The translations under genes and the position numbers were made by a program. Positions 26,995-36,919 of a stretch of DNA of 64,000 bases are shown here, piece after piece (position 1 is the first letter of the stretch; each line of letters opens with the position of its first letter). Below the pieces are notes generated by a model. That model was not told the origin of the DNA. It saw nothing but the letters and a program-made list of their open reading frames with translations, and searched no databases. The DNA is from Alphaproteobacteria bacterium (lineage in GTDB: Bacteria; Pseudomonadota; Alphaproteobacteria; Micavibrionales; Micavibrionaceae): contig JAGNLJ010000004.1 of the NCBI GenBank assembly GCA_017999645.1, forward strand, positions 62,001 through 126,000, given 5' to 3'.

Positions 26995-28298
26995 TTACGA
27001 TGCCGCGCCATTCCCGCCCCTCTGTTTCCAGCCTGAAAATTATTCTCGGCGTTGTTTTCTGTTTCATGGTTTTTGCCGTAAACCATGCGCAGGCCGGGTG
27101 TTTCGCAGGCGTTCCCTGTATCGTTCCCGCAACGCCGAACCTTCCGCTCGTCCGGGGCGATGGTCCGACCGCTCCTGGAATGCCCAACCAACCCAAGGCC
27201 ACAGGCGGCGGCGTCTGCTTACCCACCAACACCCCTGCGCCCGGCTGCACCTGCGATGCCGATTTCATGAACCAGATTTACGCCCGCGCGTGGCTGGAAT
27301 CCCAGCGTGACATGATCAAGGCGCAAGTCCTGATCCGCAAACCGGATTCAATTCTGGAATATACGTGCTTCAACCAGTTTAACGACCTGGCCGTTGAACG
27401 CGCGGCGCCGCTTTTCTCGGAAACCGAGCGCTGGACCGGCAGCGGCAGCACCCCTCCCAGCCTCGGCCTTAACCCAGCCGAACTTTTCGGAGATGCATAC
27501 AATATTCTCCCTGAGGATCTCCAGGCGTTCGCCGACGCAGGCTCAGGTGAGATCGATGTCTCAGCCCTTCTCACCGAGCTTCTTCAAAAATTTACAACGC
27601 CTCAGGGCTTTATCGGCCTGACAGGACCCGGTTTCCTTGGCGGCATGCTGTGCATGCCCCACCACGTGCCGATCACCAGCAACTGGCTCATCGGCTGGAT
27701 CAACTGGTTCCCGGTTCCGTGCGTGGGCATAAATGTTTATATGGGACCCGACAAGCTCGCCACTTCGCTTGAGGGTCTCGTGCGGGCGAGTCTCAGAAAT
27801 TACATCGACCAGAATTTCAGCCACAGGTTTCTGGGCGGGGCGGCCACATCCCTGGATTATATAGAGATCAGCGGCGCGGGCGGCTACAACTGCAATTTCA
27901 TGGACCAGGTTTATTTCCTGTCGAAATGTACAGACATCGTGACGGACGACCGCTTCTGGAAGTTTTCGGAACTTATCGATATCGACCCGCGGGTTTTGCC
28001 GGAGATGTGCCCGGACGGAACGAAGATCACCCAGGACATGATCGATCTTTCAGAGAACACGGATTACGAATATGTACTTTTCGACAGGGTTTTCAGCAAC
28101 AACTGGCTTCTGGAGCATGACGGCGGCACGGCGGGATGTACCCCGCCCATTCCTACGGGCCTGATTACCGTTTTGAAAACATATGATGTGGATTCCCGGG
28201 GCAATGTCTCTGTCACATCAACCGAGGAAATACTCGACAAGTTCTGTGTGGCGCCTAACTGCCATTACGAGGGGGGTGCTACATGCGTTGCGCCCTGA
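26991..28298 (+). CDS. Secreted cysteine-containing protein, paralogue 1
   Basis: The 435-residue protein has a signal peptide ending about AQA|GCF. It shares an order of motifs with the next gene product: RAWLESQRDM, KPDSILEYTCFNQF, LFSETERW, LRNYIDQNFSHRF, LDY, a cysteine pair (YNCNFMDQVYFLSKC), RVLPEMC, and C-terminal FCVAPNCHYEGGATC. Relative to its paralogue it has an insert of about 95 residues after SETERW, with its own cysteines and aromatic residues (WLIGWINWFPVPC). ATG 26991 overlaps the upstream stop (ATGA). No family recognised; roughly a dozen conserved cysteines imply a disulfide-bonded periplasmic or surface protein. Confidence 0.7.
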   Translation: MITMPRHSRPSVSSLKIILGVVFCFMVFAVNHAQAGCFAGVPCIVPATPNLPLVRGDGPTAPGMPNQPKATGGGVCLPTNTPAPGCTCDADFMNQIYARAWLESQRDMIKAQVLIRKPDSILEYTCFNQFNDLAVERAAPLFSETERWTGSGSTPPSLGLNPAELFGDAYNILPEDLQAFADAGSGEIDVSALLTELLQKFTTPQGFIGLTGPGFLGGMLCMPHHVPITSNWLIGWINWFPVPCVGINVYMGPDKLATSLEGLVRASLRNYIDQNFSHRFLGGAATSLDYIEISGAGGYNCNFMDQVYFLSKCTDIVTDDRFWKFSELIDIDPRVLPEMCPDGTKITQDMIDLSENTDYEYVLFDRVFSNNWLLEHDGGTAGCTPPIPTGLITVLKTYDVDSRGNVSVTSTEEILDKFCVAPNCHYEGGATCVAP

Positions 28299-28381
28299 TA
28301 AAAGCCATTTGCGCCAAGGCCCTGTTTTCCTGTAAAATTTTACTTAGGAGCTGTGTTTTATACGTTTCCCCAGGGGCAAGC

Positions 28382-29233
28382 ATGAACTTTTATAGTTCAA
28401 AAAGAACGGTTTATGTCGTTTTGACGGCACTTGTTCTTTTTGTATCAGGTATTTCGCCCGCCATGGCCGGTGCAGCCCCCACCCCCTGCGACCCGCTGTA
28501 TTACGAGTCGCTTCGCTCCCGCGCCTGGCTCGAAGCCCAGCGTGAAATCACCCAGAATCAGAACCTTATCGTCAAGCCGGACAGCGTCCTGGAATATACC
28601 TGCTTTGACCAGTTCATGAATATTCTCGCCTACGAAGCGTTTAATATGTTCAGCGAAACCCCGCGCTGGGGGATCGTTCTGCCCCCTAATAGTATGGATA
28701 TGGCGCTGGAATACCTGGTCGGCGGTGCAATGCGTTCCTACCTGGCGGCTAATTTCCCGCACAGGTTCCGCGGCCATCGCTCCCTTACGCTCGACTACGA
28801 AGCAGGGCCTATTCAGGGCATGCCTGGCACAGACTATCTCTGCACCAGCATGCGTGATGTGTGGCTGGAATCCAAATGCGTCGATTTCATCGAAATTCCT
28901 GACGCCGATGGCTTTTTCACGTTTGAAAACTATCGTGACACGCCGGACAAACGCATCCTTCCTGAAGCCTGCCTCGGCGTACCGGCTCGCTGGGCGGAGA
29001 ACTTTGATGTTGCCACCGTCAATCCTTTCACACCCTGGGAGGAGGACAACCAACTCGTTTTTTTCGGCCTTCTCGATCCGGCTAATTGCGGCGGCGCGAC
29101 CCTCCAGATCGAAACCGGTGTGATTATCCGACGCTCGAAGCTCGACCCCATCGAGTATCAGGAAAAGGCCTGCCTGCCGCCCGGATGCCATTACGTGCCC
29201 AGCGGTTTCAGCGGCGGCAGCTGCCAGAACTAA
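28382..29233 (+). CDS. Secreted cysteine-containing protein, paralogue 2
   Basis: The 283-residue protein has a signal peptide ending about AMA|GAAP. It is the shorter paralogue of the 26991-28298 product: RAWLEAQREI, KPDSVLEYTCFDQF, MFSETPRW, MRSYLAANFPHRFRG, LDYE, CTSMRDVWLESKCVDF, KRILPEAC, and ACLPPGCHYVPSG. ATG 28382 is preferred; an in-frame start at 28283 would put 33 non-signal residues in front of the signal peptide. Function unknown. Confidence 0.7.
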   Translation: MNFYSSKRTVYVVLTALVLFVSGISPAMAGAAPTPCDPLYYESLRSRAWLEAQREITQNQNLIVKPDSVLEYTCFDQFMNILAYEAFNMFSETPRWGIVLPPNSMDMALEYLVGGAMRSYLAANFPHRFRGHRSLTLDYEAGPIQGMPGTDYLCTSMRDVWLESKCVDFIEIPDADGFFTFENYRDTPDKRILPEACLGVPARWAENFDVATVNPFTPWEEDNQLVFFGLLDPANCGGATLQIETGVIIRRSKLDPIEYQEKACLPPGCHYVPSGFSGGSCQN

Positions 29234-29322
29234 GCCTTTGAGCCCTTAATCATTGCCAAATCCTGCTTTATAGCCTTATATCTACTGCGGAAAACAAGGC
29301 TTTAGAGGCTTTTTGGCATAAA

Positions 29323-30624
29323 ATGCTCCAGCTTTATAAATCGGTATCCGGGGCCAGCGGCCCCCTGCTGCGCGCCCTGCTGCGCGCCCGCTCGAGGAAG
29401 GGCAAGGAGCTGCCTGCCCATCTGGGCGAGCGGCTGGGCCGGGCCAGCCTTGCCCGGGGCAATTCGTCGCTGATCTGGGTCCATGCCGCCAGCATCGGCG
29501 AGGCGCAATCGGCCCTGATCCTGGTCGAGCGGCTGCAAAGGCTGGTTCCGGGCACGCAGATCCTCATGACCACCGGCACGGTTTCCTCTGCCAATATGAT
29601 GCGCAAAAACTTGCCCGCCGGGGCGGTGCACCAATTTTACCCGGTCGATCACCCGGCATGGGCGAAGCAGTTTCTTGATCACTGGAAGCCCGACCTTGTC
29701 CTCTGGATGGAGTCTGAGCTCTGGCCGAACATGCTCACCGATATCAAGGCGCGCGGTATCCCCGCCATTCTCGTCAACGCCCGCCTTTCGGAAAAATCCT
29801 TCCGCCGCTGGTCGTGGTTCGGCAGCGCGGCGAAAGAAATTCTCAGCGCCTTTTCGTTGATCCTCGCACAGGGTGAGAAAGAAGCTGCGCGTTTTCGAGC
29901 GCTCGGCGCAAAAAATGTCACGGCCACAGGCAACATCAAATACAGCGCCAAACCGCTTTCCTTCAGCGAGAACGATTTAAAAACGGTGGGCGGTGCCATC
30001 GGCCAACGTCCGCTGTGGCTATACGCAAGCTCGCACAAGGGCGAGGAATCGTTGGCTTGCCACGTGCACCAGAAACTGAAACTGAAATTTCCCGATCTCC
30101 TGACGATCATCGTTCCCCGCCACCCGGAGCGCAGGCAGGACATTATCGCCACCTGCGAGCAGGCCAATCTGAAATTCGTCCTGCGCGGTGAAATCAGAAT
30201 ACCGCCTTCTTACGATACCGACATTTACATCGCCGATACGTTCGGTGAGCTCGGGCTTTTCTACCGCCTGGCGCCGCTGGCCTGTATCGGGCGTTCCTTC
30301 AGCGATGACGGCGGCGGCGGTCACAACCCGATCGAGGCCGCGCAGCTTAACTGCGCTGTGCTTTATGGACCGAATGTCCAGTTCCAGAAAGAGCTGTTCG
30401 AGGAAATGAGCAACGCAAGCGGCGCGCTCGGCGTTAATAACGAATCCGAACTCGAAGAAGCCGTCGGCGCTTTTCTTTCCGACCCGCAGAAACTGGCAGC
30501 CATGCAGCAGAGTGGCCTGGAATTCACACGTGTAAAATCTAAAATTGTGGACATCGTGATTGAATCCATTTCGCCGTGGCTTGATTTTTCTGCTGAAAAA
30601 ACCGGGACGCAACCATGGCACTGA
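29323..30624 (+). CDS. waaA: 3-deoxy-D-manno-octulosonic acid transferase
   Basis: The 433-residue GT30 enzyme adds Kdo to lipid IVA on the cytoplasmic face of the inner membrane. Landmarks are WVHAASIGEAQSA (catalytic Glu), LVLWMESELWPNML, NARLSEKSF, TGNIKY, IVPRHPER and GGGGHNPIEAAQ. It overlaps lpxK by 10 nt, starting a three-gene LPS operon. Confidence 0.93.
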   Translation: MLQLYKSVSGASGPLLRALLRARSRKGKELPAHLGERLGRASLARGNSSLIWVHAASIGEAQSALILVERLQRLVPGTQILMTTGTVSSANMMRKNLPAGAVHQFYPVDHPAWAKQFLDHWKPDLVLWMESELWPNMLTDIKARGIPAILVNARLSEKSFRRWSWFGSAAKEILSAFSLILAQGEKEAARFRALGAKNVTATGNIKYSAKPLSFSENDLKTVGGAIGQRPLWLYASSHKGEESLACHVHQKLKLKFPDLLTIIVPRHPERRQDIIATCEQANLKFVLRGEIRIPPSYDTDIYIADTFGELGLFYRLAPLACIGRSFSDDGGGGHNPIEAAQLNCAVLYGPNVQFQKELFEEMSNASGALGVNNESELEEAVGAFLSDPQKLAAMQQSGLEFTRVKSKIVDIVIESISPWLDFSAEKTGTQPWH

Positions 30625-31613
30625 AAACGCCTGCATTCTGGTATAGAAAAGGCGGCGATATCTCGCTGAGGGAAAAAATCCTGACGCCTTTTTCCCTTCT
30701 CTACCGGATCGGTTATGAATTCCATCAGCATTCCGTGACGCCGGAGAAACTGGATATCCCTGTCGTATGCATCGGCAATATCAATGCGGGCGGTACCGGC
30801 AAAACGCCCACCGCCATCGCTGTGATGAATGCCATCACGAAAAACAATCTTGCGAAAAAACCGTTTTTCCTGCTGCGCGGTTATGGCGGCGGGGAACGCG
30901 GGCCTTTGCTGGTCGATACATCAAAACATAATTCATGGGCGACGGGCGACGAGGCCCTCATCCTCGCGCAGCATGCGCCCACAATCATCGCCGTCGACCG
31001 TGTGCAGGGCGCGTTGCTGGCGGCAAAGCACAATGCGGATCTTGTCCTGATGGATGACGGCCTTCAGAACCCTGGCATCCATAAGGATGTGAAAATTGTC
31101 GTCATTAACGGCGAGATGGGTTTCGGCAACGGCAAGATGCTGCCTGCGGGACCCTTGCGCGAACCTTTGAAAAAAGGAATCGCGAGGGCCGATATCTTTA
31201 TCCTTATCGGCGAGGATACGCGCGGCGTTACCGCCCTGCTCCCCGCTGACAAGCCGCTGATCCGTGCAAAACTTGAGCCCGAACTTTGTGCACCGCTGTC
31301 CAGTGATAAAAAATACGTCGCTTTCGCAGGACTTGGATACCCGGAGAAATTCTTCTCCTTCATGCGCGAGCGTTTAAATCTCGACATCGTCAAGACCATC
31401 AGCTTCCCCGATCATTACCCCTACACGGAGAAAGATGTTCAGAACCTGCAGGAGCGCGCCAGGGAATGGAACGCCGAGCTTTTGACCACGAAAAAAGATT
31501 CCTTGCGCCTGCCGGGCGTGCCGGATGTCACGGTACATGTGGCGGATATAAAAATGGCATGGGACAATGAATCCACCCTGACGGATTTCCTGAAAACGCG
31601 GCTGGCCCGGTAA
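30615..31613 (+). CDS. lpxK: Tetraacyldisaccharide 4'-kinase
   Basis: The 332-residue kinase phosphorylates the 4'-position of the lipid A disaccharide. It has the LpxK P-loop GNINAGGTGKTPTAI (about 53-67), LLRGYGGGERGP, the DEALILA motif, LVLMDDGLQNP and the C-terminal FPDHYPYTEKDV. Its stop is directly followed by the ATG of the acyltransferase gene (TAAATG). Confidence 0.93.
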   Translation: MALKTPAFWYRKGGDISLREKILTPFSLLYRIGYEFHQHSVTPEKLDIPVVCIGNINAGGTGKTPTAIAVMNAITKNNLAKKPFFLLRGYGGGERGPLLVDTSKHNSWATGDEALILAQHAPTIIAVDRVQGALLAAKHNADLVLMDDGLQNPGIHKDVKIVVINGEMGFGNGKMLPAGPLREPLKKGIARADIFILIGEDTRGVTALLPADKPLIRAKLEPELCAPLSSDKKYVAFAGLGYPEKFFSFMRERLNLDIVKTISFPDHYPYTEKDVQNLQERAREWNAELLTTKKDSLRLPGVPDVTVHVADIKMAWDNESTLTDFLKTRLAR

Positions 31614-32483
31614 ATGAAACAGCTCCGCTATATTCTCGAAGCCGTCGTTCTTTATGTTTTTTTCGGCATCTGTTTTTTACTGACTCCCGTTCCCGCTTCC
31701 AATCTCGGCGGGTTCATAGGGCGCACGGTTGGGCCCCGCCTCGCCGCGTCGCGCAAGGCACGAAGAAATCTCGATCTCGCCTTGCCGGGCCTGCCTGACG
31801 CCGAGAAATCGAGAATCATTACGGATATGTGGGATAATCTAGGCCGCGTCATTGCTGAATACGCGCACCTCGAAAAAATTGCCAGGACGCGCGTCACTGT
31901 TATTAATGAAAGCATCATCACAAAGACAATCGATGCCGGCCAGGGCGCCGTTTTCATCGCCGCGCACCAGGCGAACTGGGAAATCGACATGACAACCCTG
32001 CATGTGCGTTTCAATGTCGTGCCCAGCCTCACCTACCGCGCGCCCAACAATCCGATGACGGATTATCTTCTTGAACATGCGCGCACGCTTGGCGGACGCA
32101 TCAAGGCCATTCCAAAGGCGCGCTCCAGCGGCCGCGATCTGATGAATGTGATGAAGAACAAGGAATATCTCGGCATCCTGATCGACCAGAAATATCACGA
32201 AGGTATCGCCGTCGATTTCTTCGGATATCCGGCGATGACAAATCCAATCGCCGTTGTTCTGTGCCAGAAATACAACACGCCTTTGATCCCCGTGCAGAAC
32301 CGCCGCACCGGCCCCGCGCAGTTCGAGCTGACAGCCTATCCGCCCATGCGGCTGTTTGATGACAGCGGCGAACCGCTGCCTGTTGCCGATGTTCTCAGAG
32401 AAGCAAACGGCATGATCCAGAACTGGATTGTGCTGGACCCCGGCCAATGGCTGTGGCTGCACCGGCGCTGGGATTTAAAGTAA
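31614..32483 (+). CDS. Lauroyl/myristoyl-type lipid A acyltransferase (LpxL/HtrB family)
   Basis: The 289-residue membrane-associated acyltransferase has an N-terminal helix (VVLYVFFGICFLLTPVP) and the catalytic motif HQANWEID (H-x4-E/D), then IPKARSSGRDLM, GILIDQKYHEGIAVDFFG and C-terminal QWLWLHRRW, all typical of the LpxL/LpxM group. Coupled to lpxK, it probably adds a secondary acyl chain to lipid A. Confidence 0.88.
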   Translation: MKQLRYILEAVVLYVFFGICFLLTPVPASNLGGFIGRTVGPRLAASRKARRNLDLALPGLPDAEKSRIITDMWDNLGRVIAEYAHLEKIARTRVTVINESIITKTIDAGQGAVFIAAHQANWEIDMTTLHVRFNVVPSLTYRAPNNPMTDYLLEHARTLGGRIKAIPKARSSGRDLMNVMKNKEYLGILIDQKYHEGIAVDFFGYPAMTNPIAVVLCQKYNTPLIPVQNRRTGPAQFELTAYPPMRLFDDSGEPLPVADVLREANGMIQNWIVLDPGQWLWLHRRWDLK

Positions 32484-32484
32484 A

Positions 32485-33654
32485 TTAGTTGATGGTTTTG
32501 CCTGGGCCGTCCGCGCCGCCGCTGTGAAGCAGCAGGAAGTCGGAATATTCAGGCTGCGGGAAGGCATGATTGCCGTCGGCAATTTCTCTTTCCGCCAACG
32601 CAAAAATCCGGGCCATGTTGGCGGCGAATAAACGCTGACCCGCGTCGGTCAGCATCTGCCGCTGGCAGATATCGTTCAGGAAATCCACGATGTCCTTGGG
32701 GAAGGCCTGCTCCTCGCCCATTTCACGCTTATACAAACCCGTCTCATACGTCGTGACATTGTAATCAAGTCCCGCCGACGTGCCGATATCGGCCTCGTGC
32801 AGGATTGCGCACATCATGGTGAGATCGGCGTCCCTTTGCAACGGCTCGAGGTCTTCATCAAGATTAAGCGGCCCGGTCTTTCTCTTCTGGCCGAGGAAGT
32901 GATAGCGGTAGGCCGATTTCATCTGGTTCACCGGATTGGCCGGATCGCCGAGCGGCGCGACATCTGTGCACAGAAGCATAACGCGCAGTTTTTCCAGATC
33001 GGCATAATCGAGGCCGCAGGCCTCGAGATACGGGAAGGCCAGTTTGAACGCGCGGCGTTCTAACCTGCCCGGTTCGAAGACGCCCTTGATCGTGTTGCCC
33101 CTGCCGTCATGGCCGAGATCGTGGATGCAGGCGGCGATCATCAGCATGCCGATTTTTTTGCAATTGAATGTCTGATCGGTGCCTTCATAAATATTATTAT
33201 GCATGGCGATCAGGCGCGCGGTCTGGAATAAAACTTTCTTATAATGAAGATTGTTGTGATACGGGAGATTATTTTCAACCTCGCCCAGAACGCTCGCGGC
33301 CAGAACGGCGCGCGCTATTTCCGGCGGCATATTGGTGCCCAGATATTTTGCCACGAAGATCGCCAGCGCCGAAAGGCTGGGCGCGCGCTCGGCAATGTGC
33401 CAGCGCAAAAGCATCGCGACGCTCTGCTGCGTCAGTCCTTCCGCTCCGGCAGACAGCGAGAAAATGAATTTCGCCTCGCCTTCCAGCGTTTCGATATCCC
33501 GATCAAGTGTCTGGAGGGTTTTTTTGGTGGTCTGGTGGACGGCGTCGCGCGTGGCCCATGACGGATCCGGGCGAATACCATCAAAGGCAGGGCTCATAGC
33601 CCGCAGGATGGCAGCCCAGTCCATGTTATTACTATCGTCTGCAAATTCGACCAT
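32485..33654 (-). CDS. Class I cyclic-nucleotide-phosphodiesterase-like HD phosphohydrolase
   Basis: The protein has 389 residues from ATG 33654 (GGGG 11 nt upstream; a TTG start 24 codons earlier is less likely). The catalytic core matches the eukaryotic-type PDEase I pattern: YHNNLHYKKVL, ACIHDLGHDGRGN, LRVMLLCTDVAP and MMCAILHEADIGTSAG, giving metal ligands of the H...HD...D type. The N-terminal 120 residues have no recognised sensor. Class I PDEs hydrolyse cAMP or cGMP and are uncommon in bacteria; a different nucleotide substrate is possible. It stands alone on the minus strand, convergent with the LPS operon (stop codons 1 nt apart). Confidence 0.72.
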   Translation of the reverse strand: MVEFADDSNNMDWAAILRAMSPAFDGIRPDPSWATRDAVHQTTKKTLQTLDRDIETLEGEAKFIFSLSAGAEGLTQQSVAMLLRWHIAERAPSLSALAIFVAKYLGTNMPPEIARAVLAASVLGEVENNLPYHNNLHYKKVLFQTARLIAMHNNIYEGTDQTFNCKKIGMLMIAACIHDLGHDGRGNTIKGVFEPGRLERRAFKLAFPYLEACGLDYADLEKLRVMLLCTDVAPLGDPANPVNQMKSAYRYHFLGQKRKTGPLNLDEDLEPLQRDADLTMMCAILHEADIGTSAGLDYNVTTYETGLYKREMGEEQAFPKDIVDFLNDICQRQMLTDAGQRLFAANMARIFALAEREIADGNHAFPQPEYSDFLLLHSGGADGPGKTIN

Positions 33655-33764
33655 AGGCTTTATTACCCCGTTTCCCCTCAATCTTAATAACGCAGCCCTC
33701 GCCCTGACAAGCGGGAAGGTGCTCAAAACCGGAAAATTACTGGATTATCAGAGGCCTTATTCGC

Positions 33765-33792
33765 TTGGCTAAACCCCTTGAATTGCTATATA
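33765..33792 (+). promoter_or_regulatory. Putative sigma-70-type promoter of aroG
   Basis: -35 TTGGCT (33765-33770), 16-nt spacer, -10 TATATA (33787-33792) with an extended TG two bases ahead. The expected start is near 33799, about 34 nt before the aroG ATG. The 13-mer TTGCTATATATAA is shared with the XRE gene upstream region (20961-20973). Confidence 0.45.
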
Positions 33793-33832
33793 TAAGGATA
33801 ATTTTAAAGCTAAAAGGTTAACGGATTATTTT

Positions 33833-35221
33833 ATGTCCCGGAACTGGTCCCCCTCATCCTGGCGCACGAAACCGGTCTTACAGATGCCGGTTTATGACGA
33901 TCAGGCAGCCCTGAAACGCATCGAAACCGAGATTTCGAGGATGCCCCCGCTTGTCTTTGCAGGCGAGGCACGCAACCTCCAGGCCAGGCTGGCGAAGGTT
34001 GCCGAGGGACAGGCTTTCCTGCTTCAGGGCGGCGATTGCGCCGAGAGCTTCTCTGAATTCGGCGCCAATAAAATCCGCGACACGTTCCGCGTCATCCTGC
34101 AGATGGCCGTGGTCTTGACCTATGCCGGTTCGCTCCCGGTCGTGAAGCTTGGTCGCATCGCCGGGCAGTTCGCCAAGCCTCGCTCGAGCGGCGAGGAAAC
34201 GCAGGACGGCGTTACCCTGCCCGCTTACCGTGGTGACAACATCAACGGTTTTGAATTCTCGAAAGAGTCGCGCCGTCATGATCCTGAGAGGATGCTGAAA
34301 TCATACAACCAGTCCGCCGCGACGCTGAACCTTCTCCGCGCTTTTGCGGATGGCGGTTATGCGGATCTGCACCGCGTACATGGCTGGAACCTCGAATTCG
34401 TCAAGGACAGTCCCCTCATCAAGAGATATGAGGAGATGGCGGGCCGGATCAGTGAGGCTCTGGGCTTCATGGGCGCCTGCGGGATCAATAGCGAAACTGT
34501 CCCTGCGATCAAACAGACTGAATTCTACACCTCACACGAAGCGCTGCTCCTTAATTACGAGGAAGCCATGACCCGCGTCGATTCCACATCGGGCGAATGG
34601 TACGACACTTCGGCGCACTTCCTGTGGATCGGCGCGAGAACGCATCAACTAGATAACGCGCAGGTCGAATTCATGCGCGGTATCAAAAACCCGATCGGTT
34701 TGAAATGCTCGCCCGATATGAAGACGGATGAATTGCTGAAGCTTATCGATGCGCTGAACCCTGACAATATTCCAGGCCGCCTGACCTTGATCGCCCGTAT
34801 GGGTCACGAAAAGGCCGAGGCAAGCCTGCCGCCGATTATCCGCGCAGTGAAAAAAGAAGGTCGCTCCGTCGTCTGGTCCTGCGATCCGATGCATGGCAAT
34901 ACGATCAAATCGACGACGGGTTACAAGACCCGCCGCTTTGAACATATTTTGTCCGAAGTGAAGACATTCTTCGAAGTGCATAAAGCAGAGGGAACACATC
35001 CCGGCGGCGTTCATTTCGAGATGACCGGCCAGAACGTGACAGAATGCGTCGGCGGCGCCGAGAAAATCACGGACGAGGATTTATCGAGCCGTTACCACAC
35101 GGCGTGCGATCCGCGCTTGAATGCGAACCAGGCATTGGAGCTCGCGTTCCTTCTCGCGGATGAATTAAAGGGCCTCCGTCAGGGTGGCTATCTTCCAACG
35201 GCGGCTGCAGCGGCGGAATAA
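33833..35221 (+). CDS. aroG: Class II 3-deoxy-7-phosphoheptulonate (DAHP) synthase
   Basis: The 462-residue class II (plant-type) enzyme is the first step of the shikimate pathway, condensing phosphoenolpyruvate and erythrose 4-phosphate. Diagnostic strings are [10 protein letters not shown] at the N-terminus, [11 protein letters not shown] (metal Cys), [12 protein letters not shown], the [13 protein letters not shown] segment, [36 protein letters not shown] and [17 protein letters not shown]. The stop overlaps the nadE start by one base (TAATG). Confidence 0.93.
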   Translation: MSRNWSPSSWRTKPVLQMPVYDDQAALKRIETEISRMPPLVFAGEARNLQARLAKVAEGQAFLLQGGDCAESFSEFGANKIRDTFRVILQMAVVLTYAGSLPVVKLGRIAGQFAKPRSSGEETQDGVTLPAYRGDNINGFEFSKESRRHDPERMLKSYNQSAATLNLLRAFADGGYADLHRVHGWNLEFVKDSPLIKRYEEMAGRISEALGFMGACGINSETVPAIKQTEFYTSHEALLLNYEEAMTRVDSTSGEWYDTSAHFLWIGARTHQLDNAQVEFMRGIKNPIGLKCSPDMKTDELLKLIDALNPDNIPGRLTLIARMGHEKAEASLPPIIRAVKKEGRSVVWSCDPMHGNTIKSTTGYKTRRFEHILSEVKTFFEVHKAEGTHPGGVHFEMTGQNVTECVGGAEKITDEDLSSRYHTACDPRLNANQALELAFLLADELKGLRQGGYLPTAAAAAE

Positions 35222-36885
35222 TGACATCAAAATTTCATATTTCCCTCGCCCAGATGAACCCCATCGTGGGCGGCCTCGACTATAATTTTAAAAAGATTTG
35301 CACCGTCTGGGATTCCGTTCCGAAGAACACAGACCTTGTCGTGTTCCCTGAAATGGCGGTGTGCGGTTACCCGCCCGAGGACCTGGTTCTCAATCAATCC
35401 TTCCTCGACGAGGTTAAAAAATGCGTCGAGAAGCTCGTGGCTTTCAGCAAGAATAAGGCGGCGGCCATTATCCCCGCACCATGGGTGATTGACGGGCAGA
35501 TCCACAATGTCATGCATATGATTGAGAACGGCAAGATTACCGTGACGCAATCCAAGCATCATCTGCCGAATTACGGCGTCTTCGACGAGGCCCGCGTCTT
35601 CACCGCCGGACCGCTGCCGGACCCGATAAAATTCCGGGGGTTTTCGCTCGGCCTGATGCTGTGCGAGGATATGTGGTATCCGAAAATCGCGAAGCACCTG
35701 AAAAAAGGCGGCGCGGAGATTCTCGTGGTGCCGAATGCTTCCCCTTTTGAAAGCGGCAAGAAAGCCGTGCGCCACAAGTTAGCCGCCGACCGCGTCAAGG
35801 AAACAGGCCTGCCCTTGATTTACGTGCACCAGGTCGGCGGACAGGACGAACTGATTTTCGATGGCGGCTCGTTCGTTATGAATGAAAAAGGTCATATCCT
35901 GCTCGAGGGCGACCAGTTCGCCGAACAGACCTATCACGTGCTGCTTGAGAAAAACGACAAGGGCATCATTTTCGGCGGTGTTGAAAATTCCGCCGTGCCG
36001 TTCTCACCGCAGGAAGAAATTTACCAGGCGCTGATGCTGGGCCTTCGCGATTACATCGGCAAAAATAATTTTCCCGGCATTATTATCGGTCTTTCGGGCG
36101 GCATCGACAGCGCATTATCCGCCGCGATTGCCGTCGATGCGCTGGGGCCGGAACGCGTTCATGGCATCATGATGCCTTCTATTTTCACTTCAAGCGTCAG
36201 CCTTGCGGATGCGCAAGCGCTTGCAAAAAACCTTGGCATACAGATCGATGAAATCTCCATCGAAAAAACCGTTGATGCGTTGCAGGGTGTTTTAAGCCCG
36301 CATCTTAAAAACGCCCCGCCTACCACCTTTGAAAATATCCAGCCACGCGCGCGGGGCATTATTCTGATGGCTCTCTCTAACGCGTCCGGGAAAATGGTTC
36401 TCTCCACCGGCAACAAATCCGAAATGGCGGTGGGATACGCGACGCTTTACGGCGATATGTGCGGCGGTTTCAATGTTTTGAAAGATGTTTACAAGACGCA
36501 GGTCTATGAGCTTTCGAACTGGCGCAACAAACACAGACCGCGCGGCGCATTCGGTCCTACCGGCGCGGCCATCCCGCAGAATTCCATCAACCGCGCCCCG
36601 ACGGCGGAATTGCGCGAGAACCAGACGGATCAGGACACGCTGCCGCCCTATGAAACGCTGGATGCGATCTTAAAACTGCTGGTCGAGGAGGAACTGAGCG
36701 TCAACGAGATCGTTATCCTCGGCCATGACCGCGCCACCGTTCTTAAAGTCTGGGCCCTCGTCGACCGGGCCGAATATAAACGCCGGCAGGCCTCGCCCGG
36801 CATCAAGATCACCCGCCGCGCCTTTGGCCGCGACCGCCGCTACCCGATCACGAACCATTTCGTGAAAATCATTGAAAAAGGCTGA
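35221..36885 (+). CDS. nadE: Glutamine-dependent NAD+ synthase
   Basis: This 554-residue two-domain enzyme has an N-terminal nitrilase-type glutaminase (Glu in FPEMAVCGYPPEDL, Lys in KHHLPNYGVFDE, Cys in LMLCEDMWYP) that releases ammonia. The C-terminal synthetase has the PP-loop GLSGGIDSALSAA and STGNKSEMAVGY, and amidates deamido-NAD. Coupled to aroG by a one-base overlap. Confidence 0.94.
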   Translation: MTSKFHISLAQMNPIVGGLDYNFKKICTVWDSVPKNTDLVVFPEMAVCGYPPEDLVLNQSFLDEVKKCVEKLVAFSKNKAAAIIPAPWVIDGQIHNVMHMIENGKITVTQSKHHLPNYGVFDEARVFTAGPLPDPIKFRGFSLGLMLCEDMWYPKIAKHLKKGGAEILVVPNASPFESGKKAVRHKLAADRVKETGLPLIYVHQVGGQDELIFDGGSFVMNEKGHILLEGDQFAEQTYHVLLEKNDKGIIFGGVENSAVPFSPQEEIYQALMLGLRDYIGKNNFPGIIIGLSGGIDSALSAAIAVDALGPERVHGIMMPSIFTSSVSLADAQALAKNLGIQIDEISIEKTVDALQGVLSPHLKNAPPTTFENIQPRARGIILMALSNASGKMVLSTGNKSEMAVGYATLYGDMCGGFNVLKDVYKTQVYELSNWRNKHRPRGAFGPTGAAIPQNSINRAPTAELRENQTDQDTLPPYETLDAILKLLVEEELSVNEIVILGHDRATVLKVWALVDRAEYKRRQASPGIKITRRAFGRDRRYPITNHFVKIIEKG

Positions 36886-36919
36886 TCCAGCCGCTATTTA
36901 GAGACCTCAAAGGAGTTTC

